A stretch of DNA of 64,000 bases from Providencia rettgeri (GTDB lineage: Bacteria; Pseudomonadota; Gammaproteobacteria; Enterobacterales; Enterobacteriaceae): the NCBI RefSeq assembly GCF_023205015.1, contig NZ_CP096258.1:1550001-1614000 (forward strand), in the 5' to 3' direction. A program made the translations under genes and the position numbers. The notes beneath the pieces were generated by a model. That model was not told the DNA's origin. It ran no database searches and saw only the letters and a list, made by a program, of their open reading frames with translations. Below are positions 46,291 to 54,594 of the stretch, piece after piece. Numbering within the stretch: position 1 is the stretch's first letter; each line of letters begins with the position of its first letter.

Positions 46291-46318
46291 TATATGGGCA
46301 GTGCTACGCGTTTTCAAG
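46291..46318 (-). promoter_or_regulatory. Sigma-32 (heat shock) promoter of hspQ
   Basis: On the minus strand CTTGAAA (46312-46318) is followed by 13 bp and CCCATATA (46291-46298). This fits the sigma-32 consensus CTTGAAA-N(11-16)-CCCCATnT with one missing C. It lies about 40 bp upstream of the start codon. Confidence 0.72.
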
Positions 46319-46472
46319 CTAAGATATAGACAATTATCAATAACGCAATACACTGTCTTTATACGTAACGATCAAAAGCAGTGCCTCATTTAGCAGATTA
46401 TCTGTTCAATGAATAAAAAACAACTGTTAAAAGAAGGTATCAATACATTATGCTCTGACAATGGAGGCTCAC

Positions 46473-46751
46473 ATGATTACATCAGGTCGATATTTTTATA
46501 TTTATGGTCGTGTTCAAGGGGTTGGGTTTCGTTACCAGACCTATCATTGGGCTAATCAGAATGGCATAAAAGGCTTTGTGTGTAACCGGGATGACGGCAG
46601 TGTTAAGCTAGCCGTTTATGGCTCAGAGCAAGATATTGAATTTGTTGATGAGTGGCTGAAAGCGGGTGGTCCCCCAGGCGCCAAAATAGACCATTTTTTC
46701 ACCGAAAATTGGAAGGCAGAGCCAATAACGGACTTTAGTGTCCGCTATTAG
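46473..46751 (+). CDS. yccX: Acylphosphatase
   Basis: Acylphosphatase hydrolyses the carboxyl-phosphate bond of acyl phosphates. The ATG at 46473 has GGAGG 5 nt upstream and gives 92 residues, equal to E. coli YccX; an in-frame ATG at 46461 overlaps that ribosome site and is unlikely. The signature GRVQGVGFRYQTYHWA carries the phosphate-binding Arg, and GFVCNRDDGSVKLAVYG carries the catalytic Asn. It ends ITDFSVRY, the usual tail. It is convergent with tusE with only 7 bp between stops. Confidence 0.95.
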   Translation: MITSGRYFYIYGRVQGVGFRYQTYHWANQNGIKGFVCNRDDGSVKLAVYGSEQDIEFVDEWLKAGGPPGAKIDHFFTENWKAEPITDFSVRY

Positions 46752-46758
46752 TAAGAAA

Positions 46759-47088
46759 TTAAATACATTTCACCGGTTTTGGCAGGCCAGCAAGTTTAGT
46801 GGCTTGTTTAGCTGGGCCTTTTGGAAATAGCCGGTATAAATAGCGGCTATTTCCTTTTTCTTCCCCAAACTGCTGGGAAACTGCTTTAACCAACATACGA
46901 ATAGCCGGTGAGGTATTAAATTCCAAGTAGAAGTTCCTGACGAAACGGATAATTTCCAGGTGTTCATTGGTAATTTCAATATCTTCTTGCTGCGCGAGTA
47001 AAGGGATTAAATCTTCACTCCATTGTTGGCTATCAAGCAGGTAGCCTTGTGCATCTGTTTCTATTTCTTGATTATTAAAAACCAACAT
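46759..47088 (-). CDS. tusE: Sulfur relay protein TusE
   Basis: TusE accepts persulfide sulfur from TusBCD and works with MnmA in 2-thiolation of tRNA wobble uridines. The ATG at 47088 (MLVFNNQEIETDAQGYL) gives 109 residues, equal to E. coli; a TTG 12 nt upstream is in frame but unsupported. The conserved core is FVRNFYLEFNTSPAIRML and FGEEKGNSRYLYRLFPKGPA. The catalytic cysteine is the next-to-last residue (KPVKCI). In E. coli yccA lies between tusE and the tRNA-Ser gene; here it is missing. Confidence 0.96.
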   Translation of the reverse strand: MLVFNNQEIETDAQGYLLDSQQWSEDLIPLLAQQEDIEITNEHLEIIRFVRNFYLEFNTSPAIRMLVKAVSQQFGEEKGNSRYLYRLFPKGPAKQATKLAGLPKPVKCI

Positions 47089-47230
47089 ACTCTTATTCAA
47101 CTCAAATAAAATTAGAACGTAAATTTAGCAAAAATTGGGATGTAACCCAAGTAAAGTCGTTAGAATGTCGATATTTTCATCTAACAGTATGAAGGCCGTA
47201 TATTTTTAAAGCGAACGACCAAATTAGGGG

Positions 47231-47259
47231 TTTACATCCAATGAGAGGATGTTTATAGT
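47231..47259 (+). promoter_or_regulatory. Promoter of the tRNA-Ser gene
   Basis: TTTACA (47231-47236), a 17-bp spacer, then TATAGT (47254-47259), followed by a G/C-rich start region as in stringently controlled stable-RNA promoters. Transcription would begin about 6 nt before the mature tRNA. Confidence 0.85.
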
Positions 47260-47271
47260 GCACGTCATTGC

Positions 47272-47359
47272 GGAGGGGTGGCCGAGCGGCTGAAGGCAGC
47301 GGTCTTGAAAACCGCCGATGGGAAACCATCCGAGAGTTCGAATCTCTCCTCCTCCGCCA
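47272..47359 (+). tRNA. serT: tRNA-Ser (anticodon UGA)
   Basis: An 88-nt class II tRNA. The acceptor arm GGAGGGG pairs with CTCCTCC (one G-T), followed by G and an encoded CCA. The D-arm region GCCGAGCGGCTGAAGGC is that of tRNA-Ser. The anticodon loop CTTGAAA sits on a GGCGGT-type stem, the long variable arm GATGGGAAACCATC is typical of serine, and the T arm is GAGAG-TTCGAAT-CTCTC. The same tRNA follows the tusE region in E. coli (serT). Confidence 0.98.
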
Positions 47360-47560
47360 TCTTCACTTCTAGTAACGTCTTCCAAAGTCTTTCAATCCCC
47401 TAAAGTTATAAAAACAAGCAATCAAGCATTCCAACTAAATTCCATTATTCCAACATCTACTAGCGTCTATTGAAAACTACCCCCTTTAGGTGGTACATAT
47501 GGGGGGCATCAATGCCATTCAAAGGTTGGTTATTTAACATTAGAAAAAAATATCATGAAC
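47360..47560. other. Spacer downstream of tRNA-Ser
   Basis: About 200 bp of AT-rich sequence between the tRNA and the transposase remnant, with a short segment GTGGTACATATGGGGGGCAT near 47490-47510 that looks foreign to the region. No integrase gene, no repeat of the tRNA 3' end and no clear terminator were recognised. Confidence 0.4.
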
Positions 47561-47564
47561 TCAA

Positions 47565-48200
47565 AGAGGCTGCTTAGACCTTCTACTGAATCTGCTGTTC
47601 ATTTTAACGATCGTAATGATGGAACGATGGTATTTTTGAATGTCTTTTTTAATGCTTAGAGCAACGATTTCTTCACCGTCTTCATTTTCATGTTGCCATC
47701 TAAATGATATCCCAAACTTTTTATGAATAAGCATCTGTAATTAAACTTAAATAAATATTGCCTTCATGAGTCGATAAATAGGTAATATAAGCGACACAAG
47801 ATTGTATTGGTTGCGTGGGAGTAAATTCTGGCTTAATTAAATTTGGATGCAGATGAAAATAATGATGACGTAATGTTGTTATATGATAATTTCGTTTAGT
47901 TGGAACTAATAATCGATATTTTTTTAATAAAGAAAATAATCGTTCATATCCAATAATTAATCGTTTTGTTTGAAAGTAAAGTGCAACGACGAACTCTTAA
48001 TAGAGGATGAAAAATGTGCCAGATTTCACTAAACAGATAATAATATCTTCTGACTTCTCTTTTTATTAGATGTATCTTGTCGTTTGTAATCGGTTTGGCG
48101 GCTGATCTTCATAAAGCGACAAACTGTGGTTGTTGTGAGTTCTTTTGATGGTTTTTTCTTTAATAACAAATCGTTGTGTTTGATTGGTATGCCAGTTTAA
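47565..48200 (-). pseudogene. Decayed IS3-family transposase (orfB) remnant
   Basis: Minus-strand peptides in shifting frames, in the right order, match an IS3-family OrfB. First comes an N-terminal piece (ELTTTTVCRFMKISRQTDY), then RLIIGYERLFSLLKKYRLLV, then the rve integrase core VAYITYLSTHEGNIYLSLI followed by TDAYS and a stop (47721-47723), and then GYHLDGNMKMKTVKKSL in another frame. At least two frame changes and several stops are present. The first catalytic Asp (usually VxDITY) reads Tyr. No terminal inverted repeats were found, so the element cannot move. Borders are approximate. Confidence 0.75.
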
Positions 48201-48539
48201 AATTTTTATCTATGCGCCACTCTCAACCTCGACGACGTTTAGTCTTAAATAGCTAATTTAAACTTTAACGCTTCGTCAGTGTTAAAGTTTAATCTACTAA
48301 TACTATCTATTATTGACTATCTTATATTAAAATTTAAACGTTAAAATGAACAACTCATTATTTTTGTTATGGTTAATAATTCTATTGATTATCTCACTGA
48401 ATGTTATATTATGAAAATAGACAACTAAGTAATTTCACTTTAAATATATAAACAATTATTAAACTGCTATAAATATGAAATAATTATTACTTATTTCGAT
48501 ATTCTAAATATGAATACATTCATTGGAGAGTATTAATTA
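48201..48539. other. Region upstream of amt
   Basis: About 340 bp of AT-rich sequence between the transposase remnant and amt. It holds a perfect 12-bp inverted repeat (48258-48269 with 48281-48292, arms TTAAACTTTAAC and GTTAAAGTTTAA). No sigma-54 -24/-12 element (GG-N10-GC) or NtrC-like site was found upstream of this ammonium-channel gene. Confidence 0.5.
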
Positions 48540-49784
48540 ATGAATAATATACTTGCAGTATTGGATGTCCCAAATACAGCATTTATGCTGCTTTGTACAA
48601 GTCTTGTTATGCTAATGACTCCTGGACTTGCTTTTTTCTATGGTGGATTAGTCTCTCGTAAAAGTGTTATTACCATTATGTCCCAGAGTTTCTTTTCTAT
48701 GGGGTGGGTGGCAATTATTTGGTTCGTGGTTGGTTATTCATTATCGTTCGGTCCCTCGATTAATGGGATTGTTGGCGACCCATTTTATTATGCATTCTTG
48801 AATAATATAAGTCCTCAAACGATGTATACCGGTAATGATGGCGGCTTACCAATACTGGTTCATTTTGGATATCAAATGATGTTTGCGATTATTACCCCAG
48901 CCTTGATTACAGGAGCTTTCGCAAATAGAGTTAATTTCCCTGCTTATCTCATCTTTTTAACCTTATGGACATTATTTGTCTATGCACCGTTCGTTCATAT
49001 GGTTTGGAGCCCAGATGGCATCTTTGCTAAATGGGGAGTTGTTGATTTTGCGGGTGGTATTGTCGTTCACGCAACAGCAGGCTTCGCTGCAATAGCTTCG
49101 GCGTTATATGTAGGAAAAAGAGTCGTTAAGTCAGATGGTACTCATAATATTCCTTATATTGCACTTGGCGCGGCTTTATTGTGGTTTGGTTGGTATGGTT
49201 TTAACGCTGGATCTGAACTGCAAGTCAACACCGTAACCGTTTCGGCGTTTATTACTACCGATATTGCGGCTGCATTTGCAGCAATTACTTGGTTTATTAT
49301 TGAACGCTTGCATACAGGAAAACCTAAACTTGTCGGCTTTTTAACAGGTGCAGTAGCAGGTTTAGCCACGATTACACCTGCTTCAGGTTATGTTTCAATT
49401 GGTTCTGCGGCAATTATCGGGGTTATTGCCAGTATCGTCTGTTATACCTGTGTTTTCTTAGTCCGACGCCATTTAGACGATGCATTAGATGTATTCGGTG
49501 TGCACGGTATTGGTGGTATTACAGGCTCGATTTTAGTCGGTGTATTTGCATCAACGGTTTGGAATGCGAAAGGGCCAGCAGGGTTAATTGAAGGAAACGG
49601 AATGCAAATTGTGAAGCAAACTGTGGCCGTTGTCTTTACCAGTATTTGGTCCTTTGTCTTTACAATCTTAATTCTTTGGATAATCAATAAATTTACGCCA
49701 GCCAGAGTTGACCAAAGTGCTGTTGGTGACAATTTAGATACCGTTGAATTTGATGAAGATGCATATCGAGAAAAAGCAGATTAG
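48540..49784 (+). CDS. amt: Ammonium channel of the Amt/MEP/Rh family
   Basis: A trimeric membrane channel that conducts ammonium/ammonia. The 414-residue product has 11 expected membrane segments and the family hallmarks: TPGLAFFYGGLVSRKSV near the start, the recruiting Asp169 in VVDFAGGIVVHATAG, and the twin pore histidines His177 and His322 (FGVHGIGGITGS). It lacks the cleavable signal peptide of E. coli AmtB. No glnK gene is adjacent, unlike the usual glnK-amtB pair. It is the first gene of the urea locus, so it probably handles ammonium made by urease or serves low-nitrogen growth. The ribosome site is GGAGAG. Confidence 0.93.
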   Translation: MNNILAVLDVPNTAFMLLCTSLVMLMTPGLAFFYGGLVSRKSVITIMSQSFFSMGWVAIIWFVVGYSLSFGPSINGIVGDPFYYAFLNNISPQTMYTGNDGGLPILVHFGYQMMFAIITPALITGAFANRVNFPAYLIFLTLWTLFVYAPFVHMVWSPDGIFAKWGVVDFAGGIVVHATAGFAAIASALYVGKRVVKSDGTHNIPYIALGAALLWFGWYGFNAGSELQVNTVTVSAFITTDIAAAFAAITWFIIERLHTGKPKLVGFLTGAVAGLATITPASGYVSIGSAAIIGVIASIVCYTCVFLVRRHLDDALDVFGVHGIGGITGSILVGVFASTVWNAKGPAGLIEGNGMQIVKQTVAVVFTSIWSFVFTILILWIINKFTPARVDQSAVGDNLDTVEFDEDAYREKAD

Positions 49785-49887
49785 TTATCAAATATATTAT
49801 TTCTTGCAGTTTATCCTAATTGGTGGGTTTATTTGAACCATCGGTTGGGATAGCAGCTAAATACAACTGGTAATTTAGGATGGGTAT

Positions 49888-51477
49888 ATGAAAAAGAAGA
49901 TAGCAATAGCTATTCAGGCTATTTGTTTTATGGGGCTATCGATGGGAGCAAATGCTGCGACCGATATACAGCAACCACAAACTTTGCGTCTAGCGATTGG
50001 CTCTGAGCCAACCGAAGGGTTTGATCCGATGTTAGGTTGGAGCCACGGCAGCTATTTACTTTTGCATAGTCCATTATTAAAACAAAAAGCTGATTTATCA
50101 TGGCACAGCTATATGCTTGAAAAATATGAGCATTCAGATGACGGTAAAGAGTGGACGTTAAAATTAAAAGACGGACTAAAATTTTCCGATGGCTCCCCAT
50201 TAACCGCAAAAGATGTTGTTTTTACCTATAACAACGCCGCCGAAAGTGGTGGAAAAGTCGATATGGGGAACTTTGCGAAAGCAGAGGAAATCACCCCATC
50301 TACTGTGAGAATGACTCTATCTGCTCCACAAAGTACCTTTATTAACGTATTAGGTTCATTAGGGATTGTTTCTGCGGATAAATATGATGCGAAAAAATAC
50401 GCTCATAATCCTATCGGAGCAGGTCCTTATCGCTTAGTGAACTTTCAACCAGGTCAGCAATTAATTGTTGAAAGAAACCCATTTTATGCGGGGCCTAAAA
50501 ACGATTTCGATAAAATGGTTTTTGTTTTCTTGAATGAAGATGGTGCTTTTGCTGCCGCTCAAAGTGGTGAATTAGATATTGTTCGTATTCCTGCAGCCGT
50601 GGCGAGTAATGCAAAAGATGTGAAAAGCATGAGGTTGATTGAGCGTCACAGTGTTGAAAACCGAGGGATTTCCTTCCCAATTCCACCTGCGGGAGAAAAA
50701 AATGCATCAGGCGACCCAATTGGTAACGACATTACTTCCGATGTTGCTATTCGCAAAGCGATCAACTACGCCATTGACCGTAAGCTATTAGCAGATGCGG
50801 TATTAGAAGGTTTTGCGATCCCCGCATATACTGGCGTTGAAGGCCTACCTTGGAATAATCCTCAATCTTCATTCAAAGATGGAGATGTCGAAAAAGCAAA
50901 AACGATACTTGAAGATGCTGGCTGGAAGCTGAATAAAGACGGCTTAAGAGAAAAAGGTGGCAAAGTGGCGAAACTGACGCTTTGGTACGCCAGTGGTGAC
51001 AGCACTCGTCGTGATTTAGCTCAAGCCGTAAGGGCTAGCTTAAAGCCAATTGGTATTGAGATGGATTTAAAATCAGGCAGCTGGGAAACCGTGGAAAAGT
51101 ACATGCATGCCAATCCAACATTGTTTGGGTGGGGGAGTCTTGACCCGATGGAACTGGTTCATAACTACAGCAGTAAAGCCGCTGGTGTGGGGTTCTATAA
51201 CGCGGGTTACTACAAAAATCCAGCAGTCGATAAGGTGATAGAAGAAGCACTTCGTCAGCCAGACCAAGATGCAGCAATTCCATTTTGGCAGAAAGTGGAT
51301 TGGGATGGCAAAACAGGAACAGGTATCCAAGGTGACGCCGCTTGGGCTTGGTTAATGAACGTACAACATCTTTATTTATTGAATAACTGTGTTGAGCTAG
51401 GTAAGGGAGCACCTGAAATTCATGGTTCATGGTCAGTATTGAATAATGTGGATGATTGGGCGTGGACCTGTAAATAA
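49888..51477 (+). CDS. yntA: Nickel/peptide-type ABC importer, periplasmic binding protein (family 5)
   Basis: The 529-residue protein has a signal peptide (MKKKIAIAIQAICFMGLS ... ANAA) and a family 5 solute-binding fold (DppA/OppA/NikA type): LAIGSEPTEGFDP, WTLKLKDGLKFSDGSPLTAKD, GAGPYRLVNFQPGQ, and RKAINYAIDRKLLADAVLEG. Its position with two permeases and an ATPase directly before ureA corresponds to the Yersinia ynt system, which supplies nickel for urease. Ligand choice (free Ni, Ni-histidine or an opine metallophore complex) cannot be read from sequence. Its stop overlaps the next start (TAATG). Confidence 0.82.
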   Translation: MKKKIAIAIQAICFMGLSMGANAATDIQQPQTLRLAIGSEPTEGFDPMLGWSHGSYLLLHSPLLKQKADLSWHSYMLEKYEHSDDGKEWTLKLKDGLKFSDGSPLTAKDVVFTYNNAAESGGKVDMGNFAKAEEITPSTVRMTLSAPQSTFINVLGSLGIVSADKYDAKKYAHNPIGAGPYRLVNFQPGQQLIVERNPFYAGPKNDFDKMVFVFLNEDGAFAAAQSGELDIVRIPAAVASNAKDVKSMRLIERHSVENRGISFPIPPAGEKNASGDPIGNDITSDVAIRKAINYAIDRKLLADAVLEGFAIPAYTGVEGLPWNNPQSSFKDGDVEKAKTILEDAGWKLNKDGLREKGGKVAKLTLWYASGDSTRRDLAQAVRASLKPIGIEMDLKSGSWETVEKYMHANPTLFGWGSLDPMELVHNYSSKAAGVGFYNAGYYKNPAVDKVIEEALRQPDQDAAIPFWQKVDWDGKTGTGIQGDAAWAWLMNVQHLYLLNNCVELGKGAPEIHGSWSVLNNVDDWAWTCK

Positions 51478-52445
51478 TGCGGACAACCATCAGGCTTTTA
51501 TTGCGGTTTATTTGTTTATTATTAGTGACGGCATTTGGGGTTTTTATTCTCCTAAGCTATTCACCAATAGACCCAATTAAAGCCTACATTGGCAATGATT
51601 TAATGCATGTTCCCCCCGAGCAATATCCATTGATTGCAGCTCGTTGGGGGCTTGATCAGCCATTATGGATGCAGTTCTGGCATTGGTTTTCTCAGTTATT
51701 ACAAGGTGATATGGGGTACTCCATGCTCTATAACACCCCTGTTTCACAAGTTATTGCTGATAGGTTAGCGCCTTCATTAGCTTTGTTATTATCGGCATGG
51801 CTATTTTCTGGAGTGATGGGTTTTGGTTTAGGGTTGGTAGCCGGGCGTTACCTAAATAGATGGCCGGATAAAGCCATTTCAACACTATCTTATTTATTGG
51901 CTTCAATTCCTGTTTTTTGGGTTGGCTTACTTTTATTGTCACTTTTTGCCGTTTCATTACAGTGGGCGCCAATTTGTTGCGCTTGGCCTATAGGCTTAGA
52001 TGAACAAACATCAACATTGTCACAAAAAGTGCATCATCTTGTGTTACCTGTAGTGGCTCTAGGGATGTTGGGTATTGGTAATATAGCTCTGCATACTCGT
52101 TCGAAAGTTGCTGAGGTGATGAACAGCGAGTTTATCCACTATGCGAAAGCACAAGGGGATAAAGGGTGGCCAATGGTTAGCTTTCATGTTGTAAAGCATG
52201 CGATTACACCCGCAATATGTTTACAGTTTGCTTCAATGGGAGAATTGCTCAGTGGTGCATTGCTAGCAGAAAAGGTGTTTGCTTACCCAGGCTTAGGGCA
52301 AGCAACCATTGATGCGGGTTTGCGGGGTGACATCCCTTTATTAATGGGGATCGTGATGTTATGTGCGGTAGTGATTTTCTTTAGTAACAGCATTTCTGAC
52401 ATGATGCTCAAGAGCGTGAATAAAGGGGTACTCCGAGAGCCATGA
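51477..52445 (+). CDS. yntB: Nickel-type ABC importer permease 1
   Basis: A 322-residue inner-membrane permease of the DppB/NikB class. An N-terminal membrane helix (FICLLLVTAFGVFILLSYSP) is followed by a periplasmic segment and five more membrane segments. The EAA loop is recognisable around EFIHYAKAQGDKGWPMVSFHVVKHA, where the ATPase docks. The start ATG overlaps the yntA stop, and the gene overlaps yntC by 4 bp (ATGA at 52442-52445), so all are translated as a unit. Confidence 0.85.
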   Translation: MRTTIRLLLRFICLLLVTAFGVFILLSYSPIDPIKAYIGNDLMHVPPEQYPLIAARWGLDQPLWMQFWHWFSQLLQGDMGYSMLYNTPVSQVIADRLAPSLALLLSAWLFSGVMGFGLGLVAGRYLNRWPDKAISTLSYLLASIPVFWVGLLLLSLFAVSLQWAPICCAWPIGLDEQTSTLSQKVHHLVLPVVALGMLGIGNIALHTRSKVAEVMNSEFIHYAKAQGDKGWPMVSFHVVKHAITPAICLQFASMGELLSGALLAEKVFAYPGLGQATIDAGLRGDIPLLMGIVMLCAVVIFFSNSISDMMLKSVNKGVLREP

Positions 52446-53248
52446 CTTATAACCCAAATAAGGCTTTAATTAAGTTAGTTATTTCCTTGTTGTGCTTATT
52501 CGCTTTAGGGGCTTATGCTGCATGGCTTTCCCAAACTGATGTGGAAGTGAATTTACTCGATCGCCGGCAAGCGCCATCGTGGATACATTTATTTGGTACT
52601 GATAATTTAGGTCGAGACTTGTGGGACAGAGTATTCCAAGGAATAGCGACCAGCTTACAAATTGGCACCATTGCAGCGGTATCGAGCGGAGCGATAGCCC
52701 TCGTGATGGCAAGTTTATCCTCATTTAGTAAGACGATGGATTATGTTATACGTGGATGTATTGATTCGTTATTAGCACTACCTCACTTGTTATTGCTGAT
52801 ATTGATTTGCTTTACATTAGGTGGTGGCAAAGTGGGCGTAATTTGGGCGGTTGCGTTGACACACTGGCCAAAGTTGACGTTGATTTTACGTTCCGAGTTG
52901 CTCCGAGTGCAGCAGACAGATTACATCATGTTATCGAAACGGATTGGAAATAGTGCGCTCTACCGATGCCGATATGACTATTTACCGATGATCCTTTCAC
53001 AATGGTTAGTGGGGACATTATTGATGTTCCCACATGCGATACTACACAGTGCAGCACTGAGTTTTTTGGGTTTTGGTTTGTCTCCACATGAAGCATCGTT
53101 AGGCATTTTACTTTCCGATGCATTGCGTTACTTGAGCACAGGAGCATGGTGGTTAGCCATGTTTCCGGGCATCGCATTAGTTGGTTTAGTGCTGTTATTC
53201 GATCAATTTGCTAAAGCAGTACAACAATTATGGTTGAGGAGCGATTGA
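52442..53248 (+). CDS. yntC: Nickel-type ABC importer permease 2
   Basis: A 268-residue permease of the DppC/NikC class with six membrane segments. The family landmark FGTDNLGRDLWDRVFQGIATSL is near the N-terminus. The EAA loop runs through VQQTDYIMLSKRIGNSALY, and LSFLGFGLSPHEASLGILL marks the later conserved region. Its stop codon overlaps the yntD start (TGATG at 53246-53250). It would pair with YntB to form the channel. Confidence 0.85.
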   Translation: MTYNPNKALIKLVISLLCLFALGAYAAWLSQTDVEVNLLDRRQAPSWIHLFGTDNLGRDLWDRVFQGIATSLQIGTIAAVSSGAIALVMASLSSFSKTMDYVIRGCIDSLLALPHLLLLILICFTLGGGKVGVIWAVALTHWPKLTLILRSELLRVQQTDYIMLSKRIGNSALYRCRYDYLPMILSQWLVGTLLMFPHAILHSAALSFLGFGLSPHEASLGILLSDALRYLSTGAWWLAMFPGIALVGLVLLFDQFAKAVQQLWLRSD

Positions 53249-54033
53249 TGCTAAGTTTTGATAACCTTACGATTGATGTTGCGAAATTTCGCTGGCTAGG
53301 CAAAAAACAGTGGTCTCCGCTTTTACAAGATATTTCATTGGATGTGGTTCCAGGTGAAATGGTTGCATTGGTAGGAGGAAGTGGGGAAGGGAAAAGTTTA
53401 CTACTGCAAAGCAGTTTAGGTTTGTTACCTGAAAATATGCGTTGCCGTGGTGATATTGTGCTAAATGGACGTCAGTTAACAGAAAAGTCAAAAAAACAAT
53501 ATCGCGGTAATTCATTGTGCTATATCCCTCAAGGGGTTAGCGCATTAAACCCTCTTATTAAGATAGGACCTCAACTTGAACGTGCCGCTATCTTAAGTGG
53601 GAAACATATTCAAATGCATGACGTCGCGTTGCACTTACAACAATATAATTTACAAGCAGATTTAATCCATAGTTATCCCAATAAGCTTTCCGGGTGAATG
53701 GCAAAACGAGTTCTGGCTTGTAGCGCGACACTTTCCCAAGCTGAATATATTCTTGCGGATGAAATTTCATCTTGGCTAGACGATGAACATGCGATGCAAC
53801 TTCTACGACATATCAAATCTCTTTGCTTTGATGGTAAAGGTGTTTTGTGGGTTACTCACGACCTTGCAATGGCTGTTCGTTTCGCTGATCGCATTGCGTT
53901 ATTACGTAATGGTGTTTTAGAAGAAGTACTCAGTAGTGAAAGATTAAAGCAAGGCGGAGGCGGGAAATGGTTTCAATCTCTATGGAATTCTTTGCCGGAA
54001 CAACAATTTATGAATTGGACTAATAAAAAATAA
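53248..54033 (+). pseudogene. yntD: Nickel-type ABC importer ATPase with an in-frame TGA in the signature motif
   Basis: A DppD/NikD-type ATPase starting inside the yntC stop. The frame is open for 261 codons except one TGA at 53695-53697 (codon 150). All other parts are intact: Walker A GGSGEGKS (43-50), Q-loop YIPQGVSALNP, Walker B YILADEIS, H-loop LWVTHDLAMA. The stop falls exactly in the signature motif: LSG-stop-MAKRVLA, where LSGGMAKRVLA is expected, so one base (GGA to TGA) explains it. An ATG directly follows the stop (TGAATG), so a split product is conceivable. It may be a recent pseudogene, a read-through gene, or a sequence error. Confidence 0.85.
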
Positions 54034-54076
54034 AAAATAAAAAATAAAAAATAAAAAATAAAAAATAAAAAATAAA
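54024..54076. repeat. Heptanucleotide tandem repeat (TAAAAAA)n
   Basis: Seven perfect copies of TAAAAAA (T at 54024, 54031, 54038, 54045, 54052, 54059, 54066) plus a partial eighth. The array begins in the last codons of yntD and runs into the yntD-ureA spacer. Such simple repeats often vary in number by slipped-strand mispairing. Confidence 0.95.
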
Positions 54077-54273
54077 TATTAGGAATAGCCAATATATATC
54101 CTGTCTTATTTTGATTAATTAAATTGGAATATTGATTGGTTAGAGTTTTATTAAATTTGTCGTTATTAGATGTTTAATTCAATTTATATTTTATAAATAT
54201 AGCGAGTATTAGCTCGGAAAATGATTATTTATCAATATTAACAATGTTAAGTTTTATCAATTGAGGAGGCGTT

Positions 54274-54576
54274 ATGCAATTAACCCCAAGAGAAATTGAA
54301 AAATTGATGGTTTATACACTCGCAGATGTGGCTGAAAAACGTCGTGCACGTGGTGTGAAATTAAATTATCCAGAAGCTGTTGCCATTATTACAGTCACTG
54401 CCCTTGAAGGGGCTCGTGATGGTAAAACTGTTGAAGATGTAATGAAAGAAGCAGCGACTGTTTTAACAAAAAAAGACGTAATGGATGGTGTAGGAGACTT
54501 AATTCCAAATGTGCAGGTTGAAGCGATTTTTACTGATGGTACTCGTTTAGTGACAGTCCACAATCCGATTAAATAA
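54274..54576 (+). CDS. ureA: Urease gamma subunit
   Basis: UreA is the gamma subunit of the (UreABC)3 urease, which hydrolyses urea to ammonia and carbamate. The 100-residue product shows LTPREIEKLMVYTLADVAEKR, GVKLNYPEAVAIIT, EGARDGKTVEDVM and the end VEAIFTDGTRLVTVHNPI. A strong ribosome site (GAGGAGGCG) precedes the ATG. About 200 bp of AT-rich sequence separates it from the yntD end, and this must hold the ure promoter. No ureR is seen in the window, so expression is probably not of the urea-inducible UreR type. Confidence 0.97.
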   Translation: MQLTPREIEKLMVYTLADVAEKRRARGVKLNYPEAVAIITVTALEGARDGKTVEDVMKEAATVLTKKDVMDGVGDLIPNVQVEAIFTDGTRLVTVHNPIK

Positions 54577-54594
54577 ATGAAGGAGAGGTGAATC

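Noticed and set aside
47490..47510. Possible integrase attachment remnant near GTGGTACATATGGGGGGC after tRNA-Ser
   Set aside because: It resembles sequences seen near island borders, but I could not match it to the tRNA 3' end or to a second copy in the window.
48241..48539. Sigma-54 promoter or NtrC site for amt
   Set aside because: No GG-N10-GC element or NtrC-like palindrome was found on reading the region.
54024..54076. Phase-variable switching of the yntD reading frame by the TAAAAAA repeat
   Set aside because: The repeat begins at the stop codon and every copy carries TAA in the cycling frame, so copy-number change cannot extend or restore the protein.
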